From JBBRLA01 sp038231615 (GTDB taxonomy: Bacteria; Myxococcota_A; Polyangia; Palsa-1104; JAEUJZ01), in contig JBBRLA010000286.1 in NCBI GenBank assembly GCA_038231615.1, forward strand, positions 1-10,104: a stretch of 10,104 nucleotides of DNA, read 5' to 3'. Both the position numbers and the translations under genes were made by a program. Shown here in pieces: positions 1 through 5,641 of the stretch (its first letter is position 1; each line of letters starts with the position of its first letter). The notes under the pieces were generated by a model, which was not told the DNA's origin, made no database searches, and saw nothing but the letters and a program-made list of their open reading frames with translations.

Positions 1-756
1 CCCCGGCCACGCATCCACCGGCAGGGCCGCAAGCGGCGCCGGCACCTTTTTGCAGGACTGGCTGCCGGCAGGCGTCCCACAGTCGCCGGGGGTGGCGCAA
101 AGCAGCAGACAGGCTCCCATCAAGCACGAGCCCTGGGTGCAGTCATCGTCGCTCTGACAGCCGAAAAGGGGCGCGGAGCCTGACCGGCCCGGCACGCACA
201 GGGCACGCAGGGTCGAGGCGTCGCGATCCAGGGCGCAAGTGGCCCCGCCGCCGCAGTCGGCGTCGCGGTTGCAGACCTGGGCACAGACGTTGTTCACGCA
301 CGCGGTGGATGAACAATCCCCGTCGGCGCCGCACGATCCGCCGTTCTTGGTGCCGGGGCGGACCCCGCAGGTGGTGTTCTTGCAGAGGTAGCCCAGGCCG
401 CAGGCGTCGTCGCTCTTGCAGTTCGGCTGGCACACGCCCTGAAAGCACTGGTAGCCGCCGCGGCAGGAGGATCGGTCGGCACAGGGGGAAAGGCAGACGT
501 TGTGCTCGCCCACCGGCAGGCACCGCTGCCCCGCGGCGCAGGCGGCGGCCGAGCAGTCGGCGGAGCAATATCCATCGCTAAAACCGTCCGTGCTCGACAG
601 GCAGAGATGGCCGGGACAGTCTGCCGCGGCCTTGCAGGCGTCCCCCGGCCCAGAGCTGCATCCGGCCCCAAGGAGCATGGCCCAACCAATCAGCCACAAG
701 GAGAGCCGGCGCCACCTGGCTGCACTGGCGAAAAGGACCCGACTTCGACTTCTCAT
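1..756 (-). CDS. Cys-rich lipoprotein, C-terminus beyond left edge
   Basis: An open frame of 252 codons runs from the ATG at 756-754 to base 1 without a stop, so the 3' end is missing. The N-terminus is Arg-rich, followed by a hydrophobic stretch and the lipobox LLGAGC, with Cys33 as the predicted lipidated residue; a lipid-anchored envelope protein is expected. The mature part has about 31 further Cys in repeated short modules (patterns such as DADC, SDDDC, C-x3-C and C-x5-C), resembling Dickkopf-like Cys-rich repeats frequent in myxobacterial secreted proteins. No catalytic motif is seen. The start is well fixed because an in-frame TAG lies at 768-766. No Shine-Dalgarno sequence sits at the usual distance; a sigma70-like promoter instead places the transcription start near the ATG. 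The protein resembles the lipoprotein at 1012-1536 in design but is larger. Function is unknown; binding or adhesion is only a guess. Confidence 0.85.
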   Translation of the reverse strand, partial: MRSRSRVLFASAARWRRLSLWLIGWAMLLGAGCSSGPGDACKAAADCPGHLCLSSTDGFSDGYCSADCSAAACAAGQRCLPVGEHNVCLSPCADRSSCRGGYQCFQGVCQPNCKSDDACGLGYLCKNTTCGVRPGTKNGGSCGADGDCSSTACVNNVCAQVCNRDADCGGGATCALDRDASTLRALCVPGRSGSAPLFGCQSDDDCTQGSCLMGACLLLCATPGDCGTPAGSQSCKKVPAPLAALPVDAWPG

Positions 757-1011
757 TCTAAAATACTACCGGGCCTCTCCGCGCCGTCAATCACTTCTTC
801 CATGCCGGCGGCGGGAAGGTCTCGCCGCGGACGCGCTGCAACTGGCTGCCGGCCTGGTCTCCTGTGGCGAGAGTCCTGTGCGACGAACGTTCGTCTGTCT
901 GGATGCACGCCTCTCGGCGGCAGCCAAGCAGGTAGGCTTTGCTGTCGTGCCCTAGCGGGTCAGGGAGGCCGATGTGGCCCCGCCTACTCGTCGTCGTCCT
1001 TGGGTTCTACG
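757..1011. other. intergenic region, 255 bp
   Basis: The region lies between the start of the left lipoprotein gene and the stop of the next one. Besides the promoter at 763-790, the only structure seen is a perfect 14-bp palindrome at 882-895 (GACGAAC/GTTCGTC), about 95 bp upstream of the -35 box. No convincing gene, RNA or U-tract terminator was found. Confidence 0.5.
763..790 (-). promoter_or_regulatory. sigma70-like promoter, possibly leaderless
   Basis: On the minus strand TTGACG (790-785, 5 of 6 to consensus) is followed after 16 bp by TAGTAT (768-763, 4 of 6). Six bases (TTTAGA) then separate the -10 element from the ATG of the Cys-rich lipoprotein. The expected start of transcription is at or next to the A of that ATG, which fits the absence of a well-placed ribosome binding site. 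Confidence 0.5.
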
Positions 1012-1536
1012 TCATGGCGGGGGGAAGCCGCAGGAGCCGGGGGTCGGGTAGCAGTTGCCCTTGACGCAGTAGTTGACGCCGCACTGCGCGGTGCCAGTGC
1101 AGGTGCGGCGCTGGCAATGGGACGCGGTGCAGGCGAAGTCGGAGGGGCAGTCGACGTCGCCACCGCAGGGCTTGCCCGCGCAGAGGTGATCGGTGCCGCA
1201 GATCTGGCTCTTGGCATCGCAATCGACATTGACGGCGCAGCCGGCCCGGCACACCGACACCGATGAGCAGAAGCAATCGTGCGGGTCGGACGAGCAGATG
1301 ACGTTCGCGTCCCCCAGCCCAGCGCAGTCGCCGTCCTTGGTACACGAAGTGGCCGGGGGCGGACGGCAGGCGCCGCAGCCGAGGAACCCGCCGGGTTCGG
1401 TGCAGATCCCGCTTTTGCAGGCGTGTTCATCGGTACACGCCCCAGGTCCCAGGTCTGCTGGTGGGCCGCCCCCTGAACCGGGAGTGCAGGCAAAGGCGGT
1501 GGTGGCCAAAAGGGCCAATACGAGCAGGTGGTTCAT
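1012..1536 (-). CDS. small Cys-rich lipoprotein
   Basis: This 174-residue protein starts with a short hydrophobic signal and the lipobox TAFAC, Cys17 being the predicted lipidation site. A Gly/Pro-rich linker follows, then about 24 Cys in repeated modules (for example CTKDGDC, CGGDVDC, CGVNYC), suggesting a compact disulfide-bonded ectodomain. No enzyme motif is visible. The start is supported by AAGGAG at 1548-1543 with a 6-base spacer. That ribosome binding site overlaps the TAA stop of the dehydrogenase remnant (1547-1804), so the two are probably on one transcript and the lipoprotein may depend on the promoter and translation of the broken gene. Its architecture parallels the lipoprotein at 1-756, 255 bp downstream. 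It is probably anchored in the outer membrane. Its function is unknown. Confidence 0.88.
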   Translation of the reverse strand: MNHLLVLALLATTAFACTPGSGGGPPADLGPGACTDEHACKSGICTEPGGFLGCGACRPPPATSCTKDGDCAGLGDANVICSSDPHDCFCSSVSVCRAGCAVNVDCDAKSQICGTDHLCAGKPCGGDVDCPSDFACTASHCQRRTCTGTAQCGVNYCVKGNCYPTPGSCGFPPP

Positions 1537-1542
1537 GGTCAG

Positions 1543-1548
1543 CTCCTT
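1543..1548 (-). promoter_or_regulatory. ribosome binding site overlapping an upstream stop codon
   Basis: AAGGAG (1548-1543 on the minus strand) lies six bases before the ATG at 1536. Its first two A's are the last two bases of the TAA (1549-1547) ending the upstream frame. This arrangement fixes the lipoprotein start and suggests translational coupling. Confidence 0.7.
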
Positions 1549-1804
1549 ATCCAGCAGCGACTATAACAGGTGCCAGCTTCGGCCGGGCCCTGCTCGGCCG
1601 CATGCGGACGCTGGCCACGGGGGGCAGGGCGGCCACGATGGGGTCGGTGAACAAAGCGACGCGGGCGCAGCCCAGCGACCGGGCCCAATCGCCGGCCGCA
1701 AGGAGGGCACTGGGGCCAAAGGTGACCTGGTTGCTCTCGACGGAGAAGGCGGCATCGCCGGGGCCGTCCGGGCCCGGGGTCAGATAGCAGTGACGGCAGG
1801 ACAT
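1547..1804 (-). pseudogene. N-terminal remnant of iron-containing alcohol dehydrogenase (hydroxyacid-oxoacid transhydrogenase type)
   Basis: The frame gives 85 residues. About residues 18-66 read like the N-terminus of the Fe-ADH family, particularly hydroxyacid-oxoacid transhydrogenase: SNQVTFGPSAL, then GCARVALFTD (the Rossmann-like strand region) and the characteristic LPPV. Full-length members have roughly 400 residues and carry a GGGS nucleotide-binding loop plus His/Asp iron ligands; all of these are absent here. After PPVASVR the sequence becomes Arg/Pro-rich, unrelated, and stops at TAA. The other two forward frames do not restore similarity, so a deletion is more likely than a simple frameshift. 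The start is well supported: AAGGAG at 1816-1811 with a 6-base spacer. It may still be transcribed and feed the lipoprotein at 1012-1536. The family match is from memory of the motif pattern, not from a search. Confidence 0.65.
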
Positions 1805-1835
1805 CTTTCGCTCCTTGGGCTGGCGCTCTCGGCCA

Positions 1836-1865
1836 TTGCCTGATTCCGGGGTGGCGGCGGATAAT
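1836..1865 (+). promoter_or_regulatory. candidate promoter for the beta-helix gene
   Basis: TTGCCT (1836-1841, 4 of 6) and GATAAT (1860-1865, 5 of 6) are separated by 18 bp. Transcription would start near 1872, giving a short leader that contains AGAGG (1872-1876) before the ATG at 1888. The -10 element stands out in otherwise very GC-rich DNA; the -35 is weak. Confidence 0.4.
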
Positions 1866-1875
1866 GCGACCAGAG

Positions 1876-1895
1876 GCATGATGACGCATGATGAC
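1876..1895 (+). repeat. tandem 10-bp duplication at the translation start
   Basis: GCATGATGAC occurs twice in direct succession (1876-1885 and 1886-1895). Each copy carries a double ATG. Only the second copy is in frame with the beta-helix gene; the first copy's ATGs (1878, 1881) open a different frame with no signal peptide or coding character. This looks like a slippage duplication and creates out-of-frame decoy starts. Confidence 0.7.
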
Positions 1896-3456
1896 CTATG
1901 CAGCCCGTATCCCCCGCGCAAACCGCCGCATCCCCGGCCGATCCACGCTCTCGATCCTGTTCTCGGGCTTGCTCTTCCACCTCTTTTGCGCCGGCACGGC
2001 GCAGGCGCGGACGATCTCGGTGACGACGGCGGACGACTACCACGCAATCGAGGCCGCACAGCCGGGGGACGTCGTGGAGATCGCCCCGGGCACCTACAAG
2101 TTCCGCGTCAGCCTGGAGAAGGGCGGCACGGCGATGCAGCCCATCGTCATCCGCGCCAGGGACATGGCACAGCGGCCGGTATGGGACCTCACCGGCACCA
2201 CGGTCGGCGCCGCCCCGGGTAGCTACACCGGCGGCGACAAGGGCCGCGGCTGCTGGCAGGTGCGCGCCGGCCACTACCACATCCAGGGCCTCGTCTTCAA
2301 GAGCTGCCTCGACGTGGGCTCTGCCGGCGTGCGCATCGTCAACGTGCCGGATGTGTGGCTGACCTCGTGCCTGTTCCAGAACAACGTCAACGGCGTCACC
2401 GGTGCGGGGGACGACATCCGCATCGCCTTCTCGGAGTTCGGCGGCAACGGCCTGGTCTACGGCGGCGGCGCGGCCAACCACAGCCTCTACGTCTATGGCG
2501 GCACCCTGGATGTGCGCTACTCCTACTTCCACGATTCGCCAAGCGGGCAGCACTTTCATGTGCGCAGCCGTGACGCCACCCTGGCCTACAACTGGTTCAC
2601 CCGCCCCGGCTCGTACACCGGCGACATCATGCCCTGCGAGCACTTCTGCGGCGGCGCCGATGGGCAGCCAGTGACCCAGCGCATGCTGCTGCTGGGCAAC
2701 GTCATCGTGCAAGGGGCGCCATCCAACCCTACCAAGCTGCTGACGCTTTACAAGGACGAGAGCGGCGGATCGGTCGACATGACCGGCGTGCCCAACGCTT
2801 TCGAACTCACGATGATCAACAACACCCTGGTCGGCACCTCCCGACCGGGCGGCAACGCGGTGGTGCAGCTGCGCAACGACACCATAAAGACCACGCTGCA
2901 CGCTAGCAACAACGTGGCCCTCTCCTTCAGCGCCTTCGGGTCGCCGCAGCAGCCGGGCAACTACACCATCGACGGAGCCGGCAACTGGATGACCGCCGGT
3001 ACCACCGACACCGGGCTTGTCGGCAGCACCTTCGGCAAGGACGCGGGCCTGTCGGGGGGCTACGTGCCGCAGAAGGCCAGCGCGGTCCTGGGCACGGCCA
3101 AGGCCGCCACGCCGCTGCCCGCCTTCGAGTACTATCGGGACGAGAGACTCTCGCAAATGGGGCGCGCACGGGCCAGCGTCAAGGACCCGGGCGCCTTCGA
3201 GAGCACCACCCAAAGCGTCCCCTTCGGGCCAGAGGGCGGGGGAACGGACGTGCCCGACATGGCCGGCGGCGGATCGACTGATATGGGCGGCGCGCAGCCT
3301 GATCTTCCCGGCGGCGGATCGGATGATGGCGGGGGGATGGCGCCTCCTGCCGGCGGCGGATGCGCGGCGGCTGGCGGCGGGAGCGACGCCGGGTGGGGCC
3401 TGCTGGTCATCATCATGGCGGCTGTGCTGGCCTCGCGGCGGCACGCCCGGGGTTGA
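1888..3456 (+). CDS. secreted beta-helix protein with MYXO-CTERM-like tail
   Basis: This 522-residue protein begins with a basic N-region, a hydrophobic core and a likely AQA cleavage site at about residue 40. Residues 41-90 (QPGDVVEIAPGTYKF, then PIVIRARD) match the opening rungs of right-handed parallel beta-helix proteins such as polysaccharide lyase family 6. Rung-like repeats rich in N, G, V and aromatic residues continue to about 400. The region at 224-235 (HVRSRD...YN) resembles the lyase active-site rung, but Arg replaces the usual Lys and the following LRHG-type motif is absent, so lyase activity is doubtful. A Gly/Asp/Pro-rich linker (about 445-490) leads to the C-terminal sorting tail with Cys492. 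The start is ATG 1888 (or 1891), with AGAGG about 11 bases upstream. The gene is divergent from the dehydrogenase remnant. Probable role: surface-displayed carbohydrate-binding or structural protein. Confidence 0.88.
   Translation: MMTYAARIPRANRRIPGRSTLSILFSGLLFHLFCAGTAQARTISVTTADDYHAIEAAQPGDVVEIAPGTYKFRVSLEKGGTAMQPIVIRARDMAQRPVWDLTGTTVGAAPGSYTGGDKGRGCWQVRAGHYHIQGLVFKSCLDVGSAGVRIVNVPDVWLTSCLFQNNVNGVTGAGDDIRIAFSEFGGNGLVYGGGAANHSLYVYGGTLDVRYSYFHDSPSGQHFHVRSRDATLAYNWFTRPGSYTGDIMPCEHFCGGADGQPVTQRMLLLGNVIVQGAPSNPTKLLTLYKDESGGSVDMTGVPNAFELTMINNTLVGTSRPGGNAVVQLRNDTIKTTLHASNNVALSFSAFGSPQQPGNYTIDGAGNWMTAGTTDTGLVGSTFGKDAGLSGGYVPQKASAVLGTAKAATPLPAFEYYRDERLSQMGRARASVKDPGAFESTTQSVPFGPEGGGTDVPDMAGGGSTDMGGAQPDLPGGGSDDGGGMAPPAGGGCAAAGGGSDAGWGLLVIIMAAVLASRRHARG
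3352..3453 (+). other. MYXO-CTERM-like sorting signal
   Basis: The last 34 residues of the beta-helix protein are a GGGC motif (Cys492, codon 3361-3363), a short Gly/Ser/Asp spacer, a hydrophobic helix (WGLLVIIMAAVLA) and RRHAR at the end. This matches the known plan of MYXO-CTERM tails, which are processed by rhombosortase-like or CAAX-type myxosortases at or near the Cys and deliver proteins to the cell surface. It is the strongest taxonomic clue in the window. Confidence 0.75.
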
Positions 3457-3547
3457 TCCAGGTCTTGCGGCGAGGCCCGGCACGGCATGCTATACGCTAG
3501 GGGTATGCAGTTTACCGGCCCATGACCTCGCAGCAAGCGTACCTTTC
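3457..3547. other. convergent intergenic region
   Basis: This 91-bp stretch separates the stop of the beta-helix gene from the stop of the coiled-coil gene. A weak bulged hairpin (3489-3508, ATAC/GTAT core) followed by AGTTT could help termination of the plus-strand gene, but it is short and lacks a real U-tract. Nothing else was found. Confidence 0.3.
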
Positions 3548-4225
3548 CTACTTGGCGGCCTTCTCGGCGGCGTCCTCGGCGGCCTTGCGCAGGGCGGCGG
3601 CGTCCTGGCGCTTCTTCTCGACGGCCTTGAGGCGGGTGGCCACGGCGTCGCGGACGTCCTGGGCCTTCTTGGCGGCGGTGGTCTGGGCCTTGGTCAGGGC
3701 TTCGATGGTCTTTTTGTACAGGCCGGCGACCGTGGGGTTGGCCTTCTCGCGCAGGGTCAGCTCCTCGATGGACTTCTTGTGGGCGTTGACCTCGTCCTCG
3801 AAGGCCTGGGCCTTGGCCAGCTCGGAGAGGGCGTCGGCGTCGTCCTTGTCGGCCTCCTCCTCGATGCGGGCGGCCTTCTCCAGCTGCTCGTTGATCTGGG
3901 CGGACTGGGCCTGGGCCAAAAGCAGCTTGCCCTCTTCCTCGTCGGCCTCGGCCTGGGCGCGGGCGGCGCTGACCTGATCGCGCAGGGCGGAGAGCTTCTT
4001 CTCGCAATCCGCGCGCTGCTTCAGGTAGTCAGCGTGCAAGGCATCGGACTTCTTGCGCTTGTCCTTGGCCGACTGGATCTTCTTGGACCCCAGCCTGGCC
4101 GCGTCCTTGGCGCTTGGGGCTGCGGCCACGGCGGGAGTCGCGGGCGCCACTGCCCTGGCGGGGGCCGCCAAAAAGAGGCTGCCGGCGATGGCGAAAGACA
4201 GAAGGAACGGGGTTCTGCGGTTCAT
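3548..4225 (-). CDS. secreted Ala/Lys/Glu-rich coiled-coil protein
   Basis: This 225-residue protein has a clear Sec signal peptide (MNRR, a hydrophobic core, then APARA with cleavage at about residue 25). An Ala/Pro-rich linker (about 26-38) is followed by an almost continuous charged helical region to the C-terminus, with heptad-like stretches such as QINEQLEKAARIEEEAD and LKAVEKKRQDAAALRKAAED. There is a single Cys (in RADCEKK) and no enzyme motif. The export signal implies a periplasmic or outer-membrane-associated coiled coil; the family is not recognised. The start is well supported by AAAGGAG at 4240-4234 with an 8-base spacer. It lies 255 bp downstream of the tubulin/actin-fold operon on the same strand, so it could be co-transcribed or separate. 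Coding on this strand is favoured; the opposite-strand frame is Leu/Gly-rich low-complexity, as expected opposite such a coil. Confidence 0.85.
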   Translation of the reverse strand: MNRRTPFLLSFAIAGSLFLAAPARAVAPATPAVAAAPSAKDAARLGSKKIQSAKDKRKKSDALHADYLKQRADCEKKLSALRDQVSAARAQAEADEEEGKLLLAQAQSAQINEQLEKAARIEEEADKDDADALSELAKAQAFEDEVNAHKKSIEELTLREKANPTVAGLYKKTIEALTKAQTTAAKKAQDVRDAVATRLKAVEKKRQDAAALRKAAEDAAEKAAK

Positions 4226-4233
4226 GGACGATA

Positions 4234-4240
4234 CTCCTTT
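4234..4240 (-). promoter_or_regulatory. ribosome binding site of the coiled-coil gene
   Basis: AAAGGAG on the minus strand, 8 bases before the ATG at 4225. It is among the best Shine-Dalgarno matches in the window and fixes the start. Confidence 0.75.
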
Positions 4241-4306
4241 GGATGGGCCCCCCGGAGGCGCCCTCCCTGGGACACTGAGGGGGGCACTGTAGCTACGATA
4301 CCACGG

Positions 4307-4320
4307 CGGCGGGCCCGCCG
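4307..4320. repeat. GC-only palindrome downstream of the operon
   Basis: CGGCGGG/CCCGCCG is a perfect 14-bp palindrome. It begins one base after the TGA (4324-4322) that closes the open segment behind the operon. It could form a stem that slows or ends transcription, but there is no U-tract after it, so the terminator role is weak. Confidence 0.3.
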
Positions 4321-4480
4321 GTCAGTCCTGGTCTTCACCAAAGAAGGCGCCGACCGGAAGTTCCGTGGCGGCGAAGGGTTCGGCGCGAACACGCTCTCCT
4401 CGCTGGTCATCCAGCACATCGCCCAGCTCGACCTTGTGATCGTGCCGGGAGAATTCCGGATGGAGGATCTTGGTCGCCGC

Positions 4481-5635
4481 CTACCGCCGCGTGGTCAGCC
4501 GCGCCACTTCGTCCGCCAGCTCTTGCAAGCGCGCCTCCACGTCGGCCAGCGTCTCGGCGAGCGACCGCCCGCCGCCGCCGCCCAGCTCCTCATAGGTCAG
4601 CGGAGGCGAGTCGTCCGTCGTGCCCAGCGAGAGCCTGCCGCGCCCGGCCAGCCGATAGCGGTCTCCGCCGAGCGGCACCAGCCGGCACGCTCGGTAGGCG
4701 CAGGCCCGGCGGGCCTCTGCCACACCCGCCGCGGGCAGCCCGTCGAACATGCGCCGCAAGAGGGTCATTACGCCGGCATAGCGGAAGCCCGACGGGTCCG
4801 ACGGCACCGCCAGTGTCTCACCGTCCCCTTCGCAGAGTAGCCAGCCGCTCTCGTCCTCGGAAGAAACGAAGGTAAATTTATCCTCCCACAGGGTCTTCAG
4901 GCTTTGGTCCATGTCGCGCAGCGCGCAAGGCCTTGCCGAAAGCCCGATGCCCAGCGAGAGTACCCCCGCCGAGCGTTCTCCCGGCCGCCTCTCGAAGGCA
5001 CGGTTGACGACCGCCAGAAGCGCGGTTTCCTGCCAGCCCATCCCCGGGTTCCGCGCCTCCTTCTCCGAGCGCGCCGCTCCCTGGCCCGGCGCGAGCGACT
5101 CGGCATTGCCGCAGAGCGCCTCCAGCGACTCAATGCGCCCCCGCAGCGTCTCCACTTCTTCTCCAGACCGCGCGCCCGGCGGAAGTCCCGATCCCGGCGG
5201 AAGTCCCGATCCCGGCGATAGATCCACCCCTTTCGACGGCCCCGACTGCATTGTCCATTGTGATCCCAGCCGCTCCAGCTCTTGCAGGCGTTGCTCCATC
5301 CCTTCGACTCGTGCCCTCAGCTCTTCGTTCACCCGCGTCCCCCCCTCCCGCGCTGGCCGCTCCCCCCGGCCCCGCGGCGCGACCTCCCCTTCCCCCTGAT
5401 CTTCCTGCGGGTCCTCCCGCCGCCGCAATAGCAGGTAGCGCAACGCGAAGATGAGCACAATGCTCCCGACCAGGATACCGCCAGGCACCCCGTAGCGCCC
5501 GTAGGAATCGCCAGACGGCGCGGCCTCTCCTTGTACCAACGATTCATCCGCCCACGGCACCGCTGGCGCTAAGAGGCCCAGCACGCCGACAAGCAGCGGC
5601 GCCAAAAGCAGCGCCTGCCTTCTCCTTCGCCTCAT
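4481..5635 (-). CDS. membrane-anchored coiled-coil protein of the tubulin/actin-fold operon
   Basis: This protein has 384 residues. Residues 1-29 form an Arg-rich, strongly hydrophobic signal peptide or first membrane segment; 52-70 form a second segment (ILVGSIVLIFALRYLLL) followed by RRR, which predicts a cytoplasmic C-terminal bulk. Next come a charged linker, a coiled coil (about 102-124), a Pro/Gly hinge with two GSGLPP repeats (142-153), a second short coil (158-174), an unrecognised globular region (about 197-345, containing VPSDPSGFRYAGVM and several Cys) and a final coil (about 356-382) ending LTTRR. I do not recognise the family. The ATG is only 6 bp from the stop of the ATPase gene and has no strong Shine-Dalgarno, suggesting translational coupling. 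It plausibly tethers the two cytoplasmic nucleotide-binding proteins to the inner membrane and, through its coils, forms oligomers; this is inference from topology and context. Confidence 0.85.
   Translation of the reverse strand: MRRRRRQALLLAPLLVGVLGLLAPAVPWADESLVQGEAAPSGDSYGRYGVPGGILVGSIVLIFALRYLLLRRREDPQEDQGEGEVAPRGRGERPAREGGTRVNEELRARVEGMEQRLQELERLGSQWTMQSGPSKGVDLSPGSGLPPGSGLPPGARSGEEVETLRGRIESLEALCGNAESLAPGQGAARSEKEARNPGMGWQETALLAVVNRAFERRPGERSAGVLSLGIGLSARPCALRDMDQSLKTLWEDKFTFVSSEDESGWLLCEGDGETLAVPSDPSGFRYAGVMTLLRRMFDGLPAAGVAEARRACAYRACRLVPLGGDRYRLAGRGRLSLGTTDDSPPLTYEELGGGGGRSLAETLADVEARLQELADEVARLTTRR
5177..5212 (-). repeat. tandem 18-bp repeat encoding GSGLPP twice
   Basis: Two perfect copies of an 18-bp unit (5177-5194 and 5195-5212), followed by a partial third copy, encode a flexible Gly/Pro hinge between two coiled coils of the membrane protein. 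Copy number could vary between strains without breaking the frame. Confidence 0.8.
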
Positions 5636-5641
5636 CGCCGA

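Larger units (their letters stand above)
4226..4480. other. intergenic region with an in-frame open segment
   Basis: This region lies between the membrane coiled-coil gene (stop 4483-4481) and the secreted coiled-coil gene. From 4480 to 4325 on the minus strand, the frame of the upstream gene stays open for 52 codons past its TAG and ends at TGA 4324-4322. The encoded peptide looks soluble and acidic (HDHKVELGDVLDDQ, then ELPVGAFFGEDQD), but its third-position GC is about 69 percent by hand count, and it has no good start codon. The opposite strand is also open and has equal or better codon character, so the coding direction is unclear. Possibilities are stop-codon read-through, a decayed gene end, or chance openness in GC-rich DNA. 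The promoter of the 3548-4225 gene may lie in 4241-4320, but I could not pick one. Confidence 0.3.

Noticed and set aside
882..895. Palindrome GACGAACGTTCGTC as a LexA-type operator
   Set aside because: LexA boxes of the GAAC-N4-GTTC type need a spacer between the half-sites; here they abut, and the site is about 95 bp upstream of the -35 box.
1888..2007. Twin-arginine signal in the beta-helix protein
   Set aside because: Two Arg pairs or near-pairs occur in the basic N-region, but not in the S/T-RR-x-F-L-K context; an ordinary Sec signal explains the sequence.
1547..2059. A longer upstream start for the dehydrogenase remnant
   Set aside because: The extension is Arg/Pro/Ser-rich and overlaps the divergent beta-helix gene; the ATG at 1804 has an AAGGAG at ideal spacing and begins the family-like sequence.
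1780..3483. A 567-codon minus-strand frame opposite the beta-helix gene
   Set aside because: The plus-strand frame has a signal peptide, beta-helix rungs and a MYXO-CTERM tail; the minus frame has only Ala/Gly/Val/Arg/His-rich sequence.
3489..3508. Hairpin between the convergent genes as a terminator
   Set aside because: Only six pairs with a bulged T and no real U-tract on either strand.
3017..4840. A 607-codon plus-strand frame crossing three genes
   Set aside because: Its Leu/Gly-rich centre is the typical antisense image of a Lys/Glu/Ala coiled coil, and it overlaps well-supported genes at both ends.
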